Part shown: positions 1 through 11,645 of the stretch, piece by piece
How positions within the stretch are numbered: position 1 is the first letter of the stretch
How the letters are laid out: each line of letters starts with the position of its first letter
Assembly (NCBI GenBank): GCA_034670405.1
Contig: JAXDDX010000052.1
Location: 2,987,501 to 3,051,500 of the forward strand
Length of the DNA stretch: 64,000 bases
Direction: 5' to 3'
Source of the DNA: Hoplostethus atlanticus
Lineage: Eukaryota; Chordata; Actinopteri; Trachichthyiformes; Trachichthyidae
Program-made: the position numbers and the translations under genes
The notes under the pieces: generated by a model
Database searches by the model: none
What the model saw: only the letters and a program-made list of their open reading frames with translations
What the model was told of the DNA's origin: nothing

Positions 1-3000
1 GCAATACGACGGGGGGGGGTTTGTATGGGTGACGGTATGGGTGAATCTCCTTAACGATTCCTACAGTGTATTTCTGTCAGCTCGTATGAGTGAACTGCAT
101 TGAGCAAAAAAATCTACTCAACTGTCAGGACCTGCTCTTAAGCAACAGCAGAGCAGACAATCTGCTTCCTGTTTACATCGGCACGCGCATGCCCATTGTA
201 GGTGAATGGTTACGTGATATGCGTTTTCAGGCGTATTAGCATGGGCGGAGATAATTTCTGAAGTGGTGCTAAAACGCTTCTGTGAACGGAGATAATTTTA
301 GTTTCTAAAGTTTTTAAATTTTAAAACGAAAACCTATTAGTGTGGATGTAGCCTGAATCCAGTTTCATTTTTAGAAGAGGTTGTACAAAGTATACCCAAT
401 TTGTAACTTAATCACTAATTTTTATGTTACACCCTGCTTAAATGTCCTTGTTTGTTTGGGCATTCAAAATGTCTTATTTTAATGAAAATTAGTATTTTCG
501 TATTTATTGTTCTATTTATTTAGTTGTACTATTGAGAAAACCTAACAAGTTTGCAGAAATGCCTTTATTTTGAAAACAGTAATGTACTTTATTTTATTTT
601 TTTGTATTATTTTATGCTAGTTTAAGTTTGTATGTTTGAGTTGAGAAATACACATTTGAAAATTATCAGTAATCTGTGCATTTTTCCTTGATAACCAAGC
701 AAGTAGACTCATGATAGCATTTGTTTATTATATCGCAATTGCAAATCGCAATATTGTCCACAATAATCGCAATATGACTTTTTCACCAAATCGTGCAGCA
801 CTACTTTATACCAGGGTTAGACAGATATTTTTGGAGTGAAGCTGCCAATTGCTAATTCTTTACCCACATTCCATAAACATCATAATGATACTGTTCACCA
901 GGATATTTTTGGGCAAGGTAATTGTGCCGTGAGTCCACGTCTAACTGAAAGGTGGCACCTCCACTGTGTTGTATTCGTCCCCTTTCCCAGATTTAGATGC
1001 TCCTCGTATTGAGCTCCTTGTCCAAAACCTGGGCAGTGGCTCAGGTCTGGGGGGATACTAGATCTTGGAAATGTAAAAAATGCCCCACTGATCAGCTATT
1101 GGAGGCTTAGTGCTATAAAAGCCAACAGCACATGCAAAGCAGAAGGCCTTGGTAATCATCCTGCAGAGAAGAGCCACTAGTTGATCATTCATCAGGGAGC
1201 ACTTATCAGCCACTGGCTATTCAAAACACCCCTCTACGTGCCCTCCCTCTAGAGTCCAATCCCCCAGGAGTGCTAAAAACAATAAAAGCAGATGAATAGC
1301 AGAGCGGTGGTGGATGTGGTCTAATAATTAACTACTTGCTTTGCCTTACACACTCATAAATTGGCTAATGACTCTAATGCAGTTTGCAATTGCAGTTTAT
1401 GAAATTGACAACAAAGTAAACAAATTGGAAAGCAGAAAGGTTTCAGTGTGCAGTGTCACTGCAAGCTAGAAAGCAGCGAGGAGGGTTTTTGTTACAGAAG
1501 AGAGGAAGGAGGGGAGAAGTATCAACTTGAGAGGAGAGGGAATAAATTAAACAGAACAGTCGCAGGAGGGAATGTATGTACTCTTCATACTTCCAGTCCA
1601 TCCATGTGAGCATTGATGTATACTGTACACAAAAGAAACAACCCAGGGGGGAAACTTCCTCACAAGTGCTCTATTCATAAATGTAAAAAGCAGCTCGGGC
1701 AATTAGCGAGCTACTTTTGAAATCCTACTCCTACTAGGCCAAAAAGCCCCGGGAACGGAGGGGGTCTTGGGCTGCATTAAGGCCCAGAGACCAGTTTTAA
1801 CTGGGTCTGCATCCTCAGGCCTGAAATCAGAGACAGGGGGAATGTCCCTTTGGCATATACCCAGCCCGGTGGAGGTAATATCTGCCTACTTGTCCACTGT
1901 GCTCAATTAATTCAAAGATCTGGGAGTGCTGGCCTGAGGGAGGGAGGGTGGCATAGGAGCAGAGGAAATGGGTCAGAGCAAGGTGAGGTGGCTGGAGGAA
2001 ATGAATGATCACCGGTTCTTGCCTTGCTCGGGTGAGTGGAGGGGGAAACCAGAAGCAGACAATTTTGAATTAGTGAATACGGGAGTAAGAAAAGAGAGAA
2101 AGAGAGAGAAAAGAGGGAGGGGGAACGACAGGTTTCCTGCACTTTCCCACCACAATTTCATGACCCACATTCACATCTATGTACCAGGTCTTTGGCTCCA
2201 AAAGCCAACCTGTGTTATTATTTCTTCAAAAAAGGTACGTGCATCTACCAGCATCCAAGTTGACATTCAACACGATTCCAAAACTTTTTGGATAGAAGGA
2301 AGGAAGACAGACTTGGAGCACAGTCACTAGATTAAGGTGTGAGTGAAATAATAACCCACCACCAAATCCAAACATTGACTCAGAATCAGCTGCTGGGCCG
2401 GTGCACAGTATAACAGGCTGACAGTGATGACTTGCCAGAACGTGCTAAGATAGGTACGTTTAATCAGTTTAATTAGCAATGTTACACAAGGTCAAGCGAT
2501 TTTCATTTTTCTAGTTCATCTTAGAAACACGCACATAGCACCTCTGTGCCTTATGCCAAAAAGCCTAAACTCACAGGTCAAAAGTTCATCCTGCCACTAG
2601 ATGAACTTTGGTCCACTGCAGGGAGATAAAACAGTCTAGCATGCTGACTGTGTTTACATCAAGCATAATCTAAGGAATCTACATCTTAGGAATGACTGCT
2701 ATGCTTTCCTTTAGTGTCAGACATCAGCCAACATTGGACAAAAGATAATGGCCCTGGCGACAGGCGCAACTGACTATGAACCAAACCGGGGTTAGTCAAT
2801 TTTGGCTGGGGCCTGTTCGTTATTCTGCATTCACATCATATGGGAAGTATTACAAAATGACTCATGGGATAAAAATCGTTCCATTGAATTGGAACGAATC
2901 ATGTGAATTGTGGGATGTATTAGTTCTGGCTAGTGAACAAAAATGTTTCTTTCCTGTTTTAACCTAACTTTTTTAAAGAAATGACTCAAATAACCTACTG

Positions 3001-3450
3001 CAGCAGCTCCTCAGTAATCCAAACCCTCTAGAGGTGGTTTAGGAAAATATTAAACTGTGAGCACTGGAGATGTAGCCTGATGAAATCCCAGATTGAAGCT
3101 TATTAAAAAATATGAAATGTGCATGCAGAGGCATTCTGACATTATCTGTACAATCCACTGTGAAGTTGAAATACTTTTTGTTGCAGCTATGAAGAAGAAA
3201 ATCCCAGAAATTGGCCAATCAACTCAAGGTCTTTTTTACATCAATGCCTTTGTTTCTAATTTTAAACTAAATTCAGGCTATCTAAGAAAATGAAAAAGGC
3301 AACTCATAAGTAGGGATGGCACTGTCAATTATTTTCCACATGTACCTACATTTCTGTCCTGTGCTCTTAAATGTTTCAATTTATGAACATGTGATCCTTG
3401 GAAAAACGTTCAAGTCATTGCAGAGTCCTAAAGGTAAACTGGGTGGTTTG
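1..3450. other. No gene seen; repeat-derived and unique non-coding DNA
   Basis: No open frame here resembles a known protein. I looked on the minus strand for the USP2 catalytic exons (the GNTCFMNS cysteine box and the final histidine box) and did not find them, although the stretch lies downstream of both usp2 first exons. The first 360 bases and about 670-806 resemble ends of degenerate hAT-like fish elements. The remainder is AT-rich with no feature I can name. Confidence 0.5.
716..806. repeat. Degenerate hAT-like element end
   Basis: The stretch alternates ATCGCAAT-type words and ends with AAATCGTGCAGCACTAC. This resembles the ATCGTGCAGCCCTA terminus common in fish hAT-like elements, with one or two substitutions. 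The other end was not located, so this is a fragment call from pattern recognition only. Confidence 0.4.
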
Positions 3451-3809
3451 GAGTAGGGTTCGAGCTATGGATTTTTGGAGGCCAATTCATTCTGATACTT
3501 TCGGATTGATGCTGTTGATACCCGATAATTTGGGCAGATATTTAATGTCCTTAAATTTGACTGTTTTAATGCCAAAAATGGGCAAGTATTCAAGGATTCC
3601 GCCGGAAGCTTAATCCCGCCAGGTTGGAAAACCCTCTGAAATGGCATTTAGACCATCATGTGACACTAAAAATCAATAATATCAATCAATACATACATAC
3701 ATCCATCCATACGTGGAATCCGATCAAAGATCATTAGAATCAATTCAGGTTAAGGGCTTCCCATAGACAGCCAGTGGAGTATTATCAATTTTTAAATATG
3801 TAATCAAAC

Positions 3810-6552
3810 TAGGGCTGTCGCGGTTTGAAATTTTCCCACCGCGGTTGTGTATGTGGCTCATCGCCGCGGGATGCGGTGGTACCACCCTTTTTTATTTTTT
3901 ATTTTTTTTTTAACGACGTCCCGACAAAAGACTAGCATGTTAGAATTTTTTTTGCCGTCCACGACGTGTTCCGTCTCGTCCGTGACGTTGACCAATAGGT
4001 GCACGGAGCGCTATAAACAAACATGGCGAAGCGAAAGAGGAATGAAGTTGTTGGTGCCGCTAGGCATAGACATATATATACATAGACGCCGCATTGGCCT
4101 GTGGATCGTACGTAAACGTCACCGTCATATTGGACCGGGCAAGACTGGCCTGTAAACAAATACAAGTAAACAGGGGAGCTGCGTTTTTTCTGGATGAAAA
4201 GCACTAAAACGTTTACATTTCTCAACCGATTTCAATGAGCCATTTTTATATTCAAGGGTTTATGATCTACGTGGAGTAGGGAAAAAAAGTTTTGTCTCCA
4301 GTTACTTAGAATCTCGATCGTTAGGCTATAATCACTGTGTATCAACTCTTTCTCTTTGGGAAACCTTCAAAGTGTGAGAAAAGTTAGCTAGCCAGTTAAC
4401 TACAGTCAGATTCATATGTCAGCCGAAACGAGTAGCTTGTCATAAAAATTGGTTTGGAGAAATATAGATATATAAATATAGATGAAAATCTCGATTATAT
4501 GCCATTTGAATTTTCCCTCTTTATTTGTCCTCTGGGGATCAATAAAGGCGTATCTTATCTTATAATAGTCTTTGTCTGTAATTGTCTGTCTTCGAGTATA
4601 TCTGTATCCTTTCACTGCTATACAAATATAGAAAGCAGACTGACTGCCAGTGTCTCACTATTGTAATTTGTATTTGCCGATTTTGTTCCATTTTTCTCAA
4701 TGATGGTCAATTATTAGTACTTAAAAATGCGCTATTTAGATTTTTTCCCCCCAGTATTTCAAAGTGAATGAGCTGTGTTCTGACCTGGAGCACAAGAAAA
4801 GCTAAAATGATCGGGACATGGACAGAAAAATAACTTTCTGCACATTTCATGTACATTAAATTATATGGACGTCTCCACAAGTATAAACCAAGGAAAATAA
4901 TTCAGTTCATGTGAGCCTAACGTTGACACTGCTCTCTTGAGCGTCTAGCAGCGATTATAGCCTAACTAAGTAACTGGAGACAAAACTTTTTTTCTACTCC
5001 ACGTAGATCATAAACCCTTGAATATAAAAACGGCTCATTGAAATCGGTTGAGAAATGTAAACGTTATAGTGCTTTTCATCCAGAAAAACCGCAGCTCCCT
5101 GTTTACTTGTATTTGTTTACAGGCCAGTCTTGCCCGGACCAATATGGCGGCGATGTTTACGTATCATAGCAATGGGCAGAAGCAGTCAATGCGGCGTCTA
5201 TGTATATATGTCTATGCCGCTAGGTGGAACTATGAAACAGAGGAAAGGTTTGTCGAGCTCTGGCAACAACACCCCTGTAGAGGCTAGCCAGCTAGCTACA
5301 TTTAGGTTTCACTACAGGCTAAAACATTGTTATTTTTTACCTCAAGTTCTCTTTGAAGGATTGACAAGCCATACTGTTCTCTTCATGCGACCCAAGAACG
5401 GGTCCACAGTAGTTTTTTCTTTTTTTTAGTCTTTTCGGAACACAAGACAGCCAGTATCATACATACCGCTTTGGACGCCATTGTTTGTTTACATTCTTGT
5501 TGCCTAGCACCTGCTTTCCGATGCCATCACGCACGTAGGCAAGCGATTATTGGTCGGTGACCAACGTGTAGTCTGTCATGTCTCTCGGCCAAGTCACGGC
5601 ACGAATTTATCACTCTATAATCGCCTAATCTGACACAGTGACCAACAGACAAAAATATTGTGTAGTCTGATCCCAGCATTAGCGTGGATCCAGGGGAGAG
5701 TTGAGTCGGTGGACTGACTCTACCCTGGATCCGGTACCGGCTGCGGCCAATTAAGGCTGATTGCAGCCGGGCCTTTTTAACCAGAGTGTGGATGTGTGAC
5801 TGCGTGAGAGAGCGCCAGTGTGAGAGGCTGGCGGCGTGACTGAAAGTCGGCAGGAGACGGAGGAGTCAAGCTGGACTGTGAGCGGAGGGAACGAGCCAGC
5901 AGCAGCGTCCGAGCGGGGTCCGCGGCTGGGTTGCCGGGACGGAGGTGAGGGCGCGAGCGGCTAGAAAGGCGGAGTGGGAGAGCGGCCGTCAAAGCCGGCG
6001 GCGACCGGCCGAGCTCTGGAGGTTGAAGTCGGGCACAGCCTGGAAAGGCTGTCCAGTCGGGGTTGGGGCGGGACGCTCCTGGAAAACTGTAGCCTAACTT
6101 ACAATCGTTGTCATAAATGGGGAAATAAACTACTTACCTACTAAATACCAAGCGTCTTTCAAATCAAACACGTTAGTTAATTATGTTAACCAGCCAATGC
6201 GCACACTCGTAAATTAACTCCGGCTCACTAAACACGCCGAATGTCAAAAAGCTCTTTGTGGCAGTTTTTCTACAAAATTGAGGGAGATTACCAAACAGAG
6301 CAAAGTGTGTATTATGTGAAAAAACACTCATTATACTAGCCCTAAAGTGTTGTTTTCATTATGAGTTTAGTCATACTTTACACCAAATACACATGAATAT
6401 GATTAATTTAATAATGAAATGGAAAACAAATAATAAAAAACTTCCAAAATACAGGATTTTTTTTTTTTTAACAACCGGTTGACGCGGTGGTTTGTTTTCC
6501 ATCGCGGGTGCCTTGACACAACCGCGGTGATGCGGTTACCGCGACAGCCCTA
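3810..6552. mobile_element. 2.74-kb non-autonomous hAT-like DNA transposon with perfect 8-bp TSD
   Basis: The element starts TAGGGCTGTCGCGGT and ends with the inverse ACCGCGACAGCCCTA. It is flanked on both sides by AATCAAAC (3802-3809 and 6553-6560), a perfect 8-bp target site duplication as expected for hAT transposition. No transposase frame survives; the interior holds a GC-rich block (about 5690-6080) and a large internal inverted repeat. The perfect duplication and intact termini suggest a fairly recent insertion, mobilised by a transposase encoded elsewhere. It sits inside an R1 repeat. Confidence 0.85.
4055..5226. repeat. Large imperfect inverted repeat inside the hAT-like element
   Basis: The left arm at about 4055-4337 is repeated in inverse orientation at about 4953-5226, with a spacer of about 615 bases. 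Matched words include GTTTATGATCTACGTGGAG on the left and CTCCACGTAGATCATAAAC on the right. The left arm has about 11 extra bases near 4310 that the right arm lacks. The structure could be a second foldback element captured by the hAT-like transposon. Confidence 0.75.
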
Positions 6553-6612
6553 AATCAAACTGCATCATATTTATAATATCGGCCAATATCTGACTTTTAA
6601 TAAAAGGAGGTT

Positions 6613-7138
6613 AGAGGTTGTACTGTATTGTAAAACCAAATAATAACCTCCATGTTTCAGTGTCTGCTGTCTGCTATCCTGATCCTTCACTACCATGTCG
6701 CCCAACAGCTAAGCAATAACAAACGGCACTTTTACCCCTCTCTCCTCTCCCCATGTGTCTGGGCCAGTAAACCAAACGTCATGCTATCAGCAGCAGGATG
6801 CCTAGGTCCACCTGGTAGTCCAGAATGCCGTCTACTGATTGGCTGGCAAGCCAGTGTGAGAGAGAGCAAGAGAACAGTTTGTTCTGACCCTCTCTCTCTC
6901 TCTCTCTCTGGCAGAACATCATAAACAATCTCTCTCCCTCTTTCTCTCTACCACCACTCTCTCTACCGTCAAGCCCTTTCTCCCATGTGAACGCAAGTGA
7001 CACATTCACTCACACATAGGTGCGCACACACACACACACACAGTATATGCAGGATCGTATAAAAAACTCACGGATAAGATTAGTCAACAGCGCTTGTGAC
7101 AGTGTCAGGTGACGTGAAGCTACAGCTCCTCTCTCTCA

Positions 7139-7198
<60 letters not shown>

Positions 7199-8930
7199 GG
7201 GCTCATCTTACTGAGAAGAATGGCTGTCTTTCTGGGAAATATAAATAAATATAGCCTATGACCCTTGCAAATTGGCCTCTTGGTCACATTTCATAACATC
7301 CAAGGCTGTGAAAAGACTCTTCAGGGACCACCTTCACCCACTGGGAGTATCCAGCTAAAATCTAACACTGCTTAGATAACAGCTTGGAAGAGCGATGATA
7401 AAGCAATACATCGGCTTCTTATGTAACAGCACTGCTCTTCTTCACACCACCTCAAGTCCACTTTCACACGTATCTCTACTGGGAAGAAACTCACACCCAC
7501 AATGGTAGAAATGGCAACTATTAACCAACAGGATAGTGTTTACACCACGCTGAAGCCTGGAGCCATCATATCATAGGAATAACATGACATAGGGCTCAAC
7601 AAGTAGATTGAAAATTATGAACAAATACTGAAGTGTAACGAAAACTAATAACCTTCACCTCAGCGCCGTTGGGAGTATCAATGCTACACATGCTACCCTT
7701 GCGTGATAGGTCTATTAACAAATTACTCCCACTGAAATAAAAACCAGTGTGTATAGTCAAGGTCCAAAATTAACACCCACCATGTGCCCAATGCTGGTAA
7801 AATTTGATGGGAAAAAATCAATAAGGGTCATAATTCATAATTCCTTGGTTATCTTGAGTTCTGTTGCACTGGATGATGAATTACAACCTTCATCCACTGT
7901 ATAAGTGAGTGAACACAGTATCTGATTCTATACATGCATTAGCACTGAAAATTGGCATGGTGGCATATTTCTGTTAAAAATGTATGTGAATTATTTTGGT
8001 TGATGAAAATTATTCTTGGCAGCTAATTTGTTTTGGCTTAGCAGCCCTTGGTAGGTGAGCCAAAAAGTTATTTTTGGACAATGGGTACAGCAGATTGTCT
8101 ATGGTTATGTTTGATGCCACTACTGACCAAATGTGGAGGACTGGTAAGGATGCAGCTGTAGAAAACACAACCTTTAACCTTACAGCTGTCCGTGCTAGTG
8201 GGCAACTAGCCTGTTGTGCAGGAACATGCATGCATGCAGACACACATACACACACTCACGTAAATTCATGCAAATGCCCATGCACGCACATGGCTCTCTC
8301 ACACAAATTCATGCAAACACACACACACACACACACACATACAAACACAGAAGAACAGAGCATGTTTCCCTGCCATGCATGCTGTGGTCCAGGGAGGGAG
8401 GAGCAGAGGAAGGACGAGGAGGAGGAACAGGAGGAGGAGCAGGTGGACAGTGGTAACAAAACGTAGAGTGTGCCAAGCTACCAGGCCTGGCCAGCAATAA
8501 AGTGTACTCTAATGCGATTTCTCATTACATAACAGAAGCCGGCACACAGCTGCTCCACTCCACTCTGTAGCTGTAGGGAAGATGCACACATAGAATGGCA
8601 GCAGCAGTACTCTCGTGAACTAACAGTCATCATCATGTCTTCCTCTTCTCAAATCATGCAGAACACAACTTACAAGTAGGGCCTGTAAAACCTCACTGTG
8701 TACAACGAGCCTAGTTATATTCATGCCAACCGTTATGTGAAAGCTCCATTCACCTACATAAGGGGAACACACTAATGTCAGCTTTAAGCTTTATTAGGCA
8801 ACTATTGTTTGGAAGATTTATTCAGATGGCTAGGCTGAGTCTCTCTCACAGTCCCTCAGAATAACAGCAACAAGACTCCACAGCTAACCACAGCACCCAC
8901 AAACCACAGCCACTTCCATCTCCATCAGCA
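6613..8930. other. Non-coding stretch with CT/CA microsatellites
   Basis: No gene is seen. Simple repeats are prominent: CT runs near 6890-6912, CT then CA at 7131-7196, and CA-rich DNA at 8235-8345. Open frames across 8010-8497 are made of these repeats (His/Thr and Cys/Val runs) and are not credible proteins. Confidence 0.6.
7131..7196. repeat. Compound (CT)n(CA)n microsatellite
   Basis: A CT run (7131-7154) passes directly into an uninterrupted CA run of about 21 units (7155-7196). It probably varies in length between individuals. Confidence 0.95.
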
Positions 8931-8938
8931 CTATGAAC

Positions 8939-9456
8939 TAGGGGTAGACTGATATATTGGCTTGCTGATAGTTTTTTTTTTGTGCAGAATCGGCCAGTCA
9001 TCCAAAATATCATGGAGGCTCCTGCCTGACCACAGCTAGGGAATATGCTTTTATTCTGATGATTATTTTTTGTATTTCAAATGTCTGACTGGATAAATCA
9101 TTCCAATGTGATGCGGGGGGATTTTGCTCAACAGCTTCAGGGTGTCAGTCTGTAAAACCTGCAATGTAACCCGCCTCACCCTGCCTCAAGGAGCTGCTAA
9201 CCCAGAGTTTCATTAGTATGGCTTTCAATGGAGAGTTTGAGTGTCACATGATGGTCTAAATGCTGTTTCAGGGGCTTTGCCACCGTGACAAGAATACAAT
9301 TCCCGGAGAAACAATCATTTGTTGTATTTTGGGAATTGAAAATGGTCAAATTTAGAAAATCCCATCAATATTCAAAGATACTGAATATTGACTTGACAGT
9401 TTCAAGAGAAGAATATTGGCATCAGCCTTCAAAACCCCTTATCGCTCTATCCCTAC
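8939..9456. mobile_element. hAT-like MITE family R1, most complete copy
   Basis: The left end is TAGGGGTAGACTGATATA and the right end is the approximate inverse (CGCTCTATCCCTA). The flanks are CTATGAAC (8931-8938) and CTCTGAAT (9457-9464), which match at six of eight positions and look like an aged 8-bp target duplication. It has no coding capacity. It defines the R1 family used to interpret the copies at 3455, 15000, 16090 and 41050. Confidence 0.65.
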
Positions 9457-9967
9457 TCTGAATGGAGCATTGCCTTGAGTGACCAATGATTTTTCTGTAC
9501 ATTATGTACTCAGACCTACATTAGATGTGGATATGGCCATATGGAAACAGCCAGAGGCAACATACATAACCTAGATTATTCCAGTGCTTACCATTTTATG
9601 AGAACGCTATTAAAAACCGGTAACTTCTTTATTTTCTTTCACTGGGCAATACATAACGGGGTAGTATGGTAAGAGCAACTGTTGTAGTGGTTGAGTGTAT
9701 GAGAGGGATTAAATGGTGGTTATATAACTAGTGACCTGCCAGCGGAGGCCTACTGATCCTGGCACAGAGCAGTACAGTGGCTTAACGGAGCGGCTTACTG
9801 CAATGACTCACTTCAACGTTAAACTGACACCAACGACCTTTCATATACTACGTTATATCGTCAAAGAAACATAAATCTGTGGTTTCCTCACAATAATAAA
9901 AAATCGAATTTTATGTATTATGGCATGATATCCCCCGTAAAAAGTATGTGACCGTTATCCTCTATCT

Positions 9968-10255
9968 CCCCCTCTCGTACGGAGAGAAAGTCGCGCCAAG
10001 CTCCATTCACAAATCTGACAATTAAATGTTCGCTTGCTTATGGGCATACACACATACCTAGTAGGACATGACTTTCAACAGTTTACGTATCGCCGAGGTC
10101 TGTTGGTAAATTCGGCATTTCTCTGACCAACCAAGCAGTACTTTTTTTTTCAACTTTTAGCATTGGTGCGCACTGCTCTCTACCGCCCACCAAGGTTTAT
10201 TATTATCTTTTTCAAATAAATACTGCTTGGGGGATTATATGTATGCCGATTTTAC
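9968..10255. repeat. Foldback repeat family F1, partial copy next to the usp2 short exon
   Basis: It carries the family signature GAGAGAAAGTCGCGCCAAGCTCC at its left end, AATTAAATGTTCGC, a CAACTTTTAGCATTGGT core and a degenerate right half. Related copies lie at 17555-17940, 29788-30246 and 45929-46270. This copy ends about 150 bases downstream (in the gene's sense) of the splice donor of the short usp2 first exon. Confidence 0.6.
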
Positions 10256-10406
10256 CAGTGGAACCCAATAATTCTGAGACGCTCTTAACTGATGTCTTAT
10301 GAGCTTTGCTCCTTTACTAATAAGCATGACAACATTAAAGTTTAAGTACGTTTGGTCTTGCATTTCTCCCCAAACCAGAGATAATGGAACGCAACGGGTC
10401 TCTTAC

Positions 10407-10562
10407 CTTGGCTTGGTTTATAAGAAGCCCAACGAAAGTTGACACCAGCACCGAGCCGGACATACTGCCTTTCCTCCGCATCTCCTGCTTGAGAAACGGG
10501 AAAGCGGCGGCCGGAGGCTCCTCAGGTACGGTCACCGTGTACGACTGTCGCATGCTCGGCAT
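10407..10562 (-). CDS. usp2: usp2 alternative first coding exon (short isoform N-terminus)
   Basis: This exon encodes 52 residues beginning MPSMRQSYTVTVPEEPPAAA and ending STFVGLLINQAK, followed by an AAG/GTAAGAG donor at 10406-10402. From family knowledge, the short mammalian isoform USP2-45 starts with a very similar MR-SYTVTLPE-PPAA segment and a STFVGLLLNKAK ending, spliced onto the common catalytic exons. Two in-frame ATGs lie three codons apart; the second (10553) matches the mammalian start, and I give the first as the outer limit. The exon is an exact multiple of three and ends in phase 0, like the long-isoform exon at 20353-21123, so either can join the same downstream exon. USP2 is a cysteine-protease deubiquitinase; this segment is only its isoform-specific N-terminus, and the catalytic exons are not in the window. 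Confidence 0.9.
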
Positions 10563-11130
10563 GCTGGCGGAGGAATGAAGCTGGTTGCCGGTGCGAGTTA
10601 TTCAGACGCCTGTGATGATTTTGTGAGTTGCCCCGCTCTTCAGGTTACTGGACTGATCTCTGTTGTAAGAACTTGAATGAAATATCACGGCCGAGGCGTT
10701 TAACTCTCAGTTGCTGATCCGGTCTGCGGCCGTTGCCATTCATTCATCTAACGGTACCGACGGTAAAAATAAAAATACAAATATAAAAAAAAATCACAGC
10801 GAATAGAAGGACCGGTGGTGCTCCCTTGAAATGATTTTAAAACCCAATAACCCTACAGAGAATAATACACCACAGAGGAAACACGAATAAAACGACCGGG
10901 TGGTGACGAAAGGCCGACTGACTGTTGTATAGTTCTACGTGGATAAAAGCACCGCGTGTATCCAGTTAATAATAGAGCAGGTCTGTGAACGGCAATAAAT
11001 GGATGTTGTCTCCCTATTCCGTTTTACGCAGCTGAAGACCCGCCCCCCGTCGGCTCGGTGAAATCGGCCTACAACAAACGTCAGCCAGCGCCTCCAGCCT
11101 TGTTCTCTACGTCAGACAGCTAGATGGAAC
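10563..11130 (-). promoter_or_regulatory. usp2: Probable internal promoter and 5' UTR of the short usp2 isoform
   Basis: The DNA just upstream of the short-isoform ATG is richer in G+C and CpG than its surroundings (10.58-10.75 kb and 11.03-11.12 kb). It contains two ACGTCAG half-CRE words near 11081 and 11111. No TATA box is evident at a sensible distance. An internal promoter is inferred mainly because this exon encodes a separate N-terminus; the start site itself cannot be placed. Confidence 0.45.
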
Positions 11131-11365
11131 CATCCATTCACCTTCTCCTGGGAATCATCTGAAGGACTAATGGCGCACTCCAAGGAGAGCACTCATCACC
11201 ATAATGGCCATGATATGAGACAACCTAAATACTCCCGACCAAGTCACACACATGCTCATTAGGATAAAACTACATCCTCTTCATTTAGATAGTATGAAAC
11301 ATTAAAACCACTATGTGACAGTAGGCAGAATAGGACAGTAGTCAGGTTTTCACTAAAACCTGAGC

Positions 11366-11645
11366 CAGTGGTTCTCAAATTAGGGTTCCCTGGGGTCCGA
11401 GGTTCCAAGGGGTCCCCAGCAAAACAAGGCGTAAATCACTAAAATGTAATACACTATCCTATTTAGAAAATGTATATGAATGACTGTTGTAATCCTAGGT
11501 ATCACTCTCACGACTATTGTCTCCCTACAGTGTAGACAATAACACAATTCAATACTAAATCAACAGCAATAAAAAATCTCCCATGTGGGGGTCCCTGGGA
11601 CAAAGCGTGTTTAACTGGGGGTCCGTGGCCCTAATGTGTGACTAA
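11366..11645. repeat. hAT-like MITE of the CAGTGGTTCTCAAA type
   Basis: It begins CAGTGGTTCTCAAATTAGGGT, a terminus widespread in vertebrate hAT-type MITEs, and contains the GGGGTCCCTGGGACAAAGCG and CCTAATGTGTG words. Related words recur at 22925-23190, which ends TCTGAGAACCCCTACC. It has no coding potential, and the right boundary here is uncertain. Confidence 0.55.

Larger units (their letters stand above)
3455..6612. mobile_element. hAT-like MITE family R1, copy split by a younger hAT-like insertion
   Basis: The left part (3455-3809) and right part (6561-6612) align, in opposite orientation, to the R1 element at 8939-9456 and to other copies at 15000-15260, 16090-16335 and 41050-41285. 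Shared words include AGACCATCATGTGACAC, AATCAATTCAGGTTAAGG and CTTCCCATAGA. The copy at 41050 reads straight through the point where this one is interrupted (AACCAAACAAACTGCATCATAT there), which shows that 3810-6552 is a later insertion. Confidence 0.6.

Noticed and set aside
8010-8497. Overlapping open frames on both strands
   Set aside because: They are translations of CA and GGA simple repeats (Thr/His, Cys/Val, Glu runs) with no domain.
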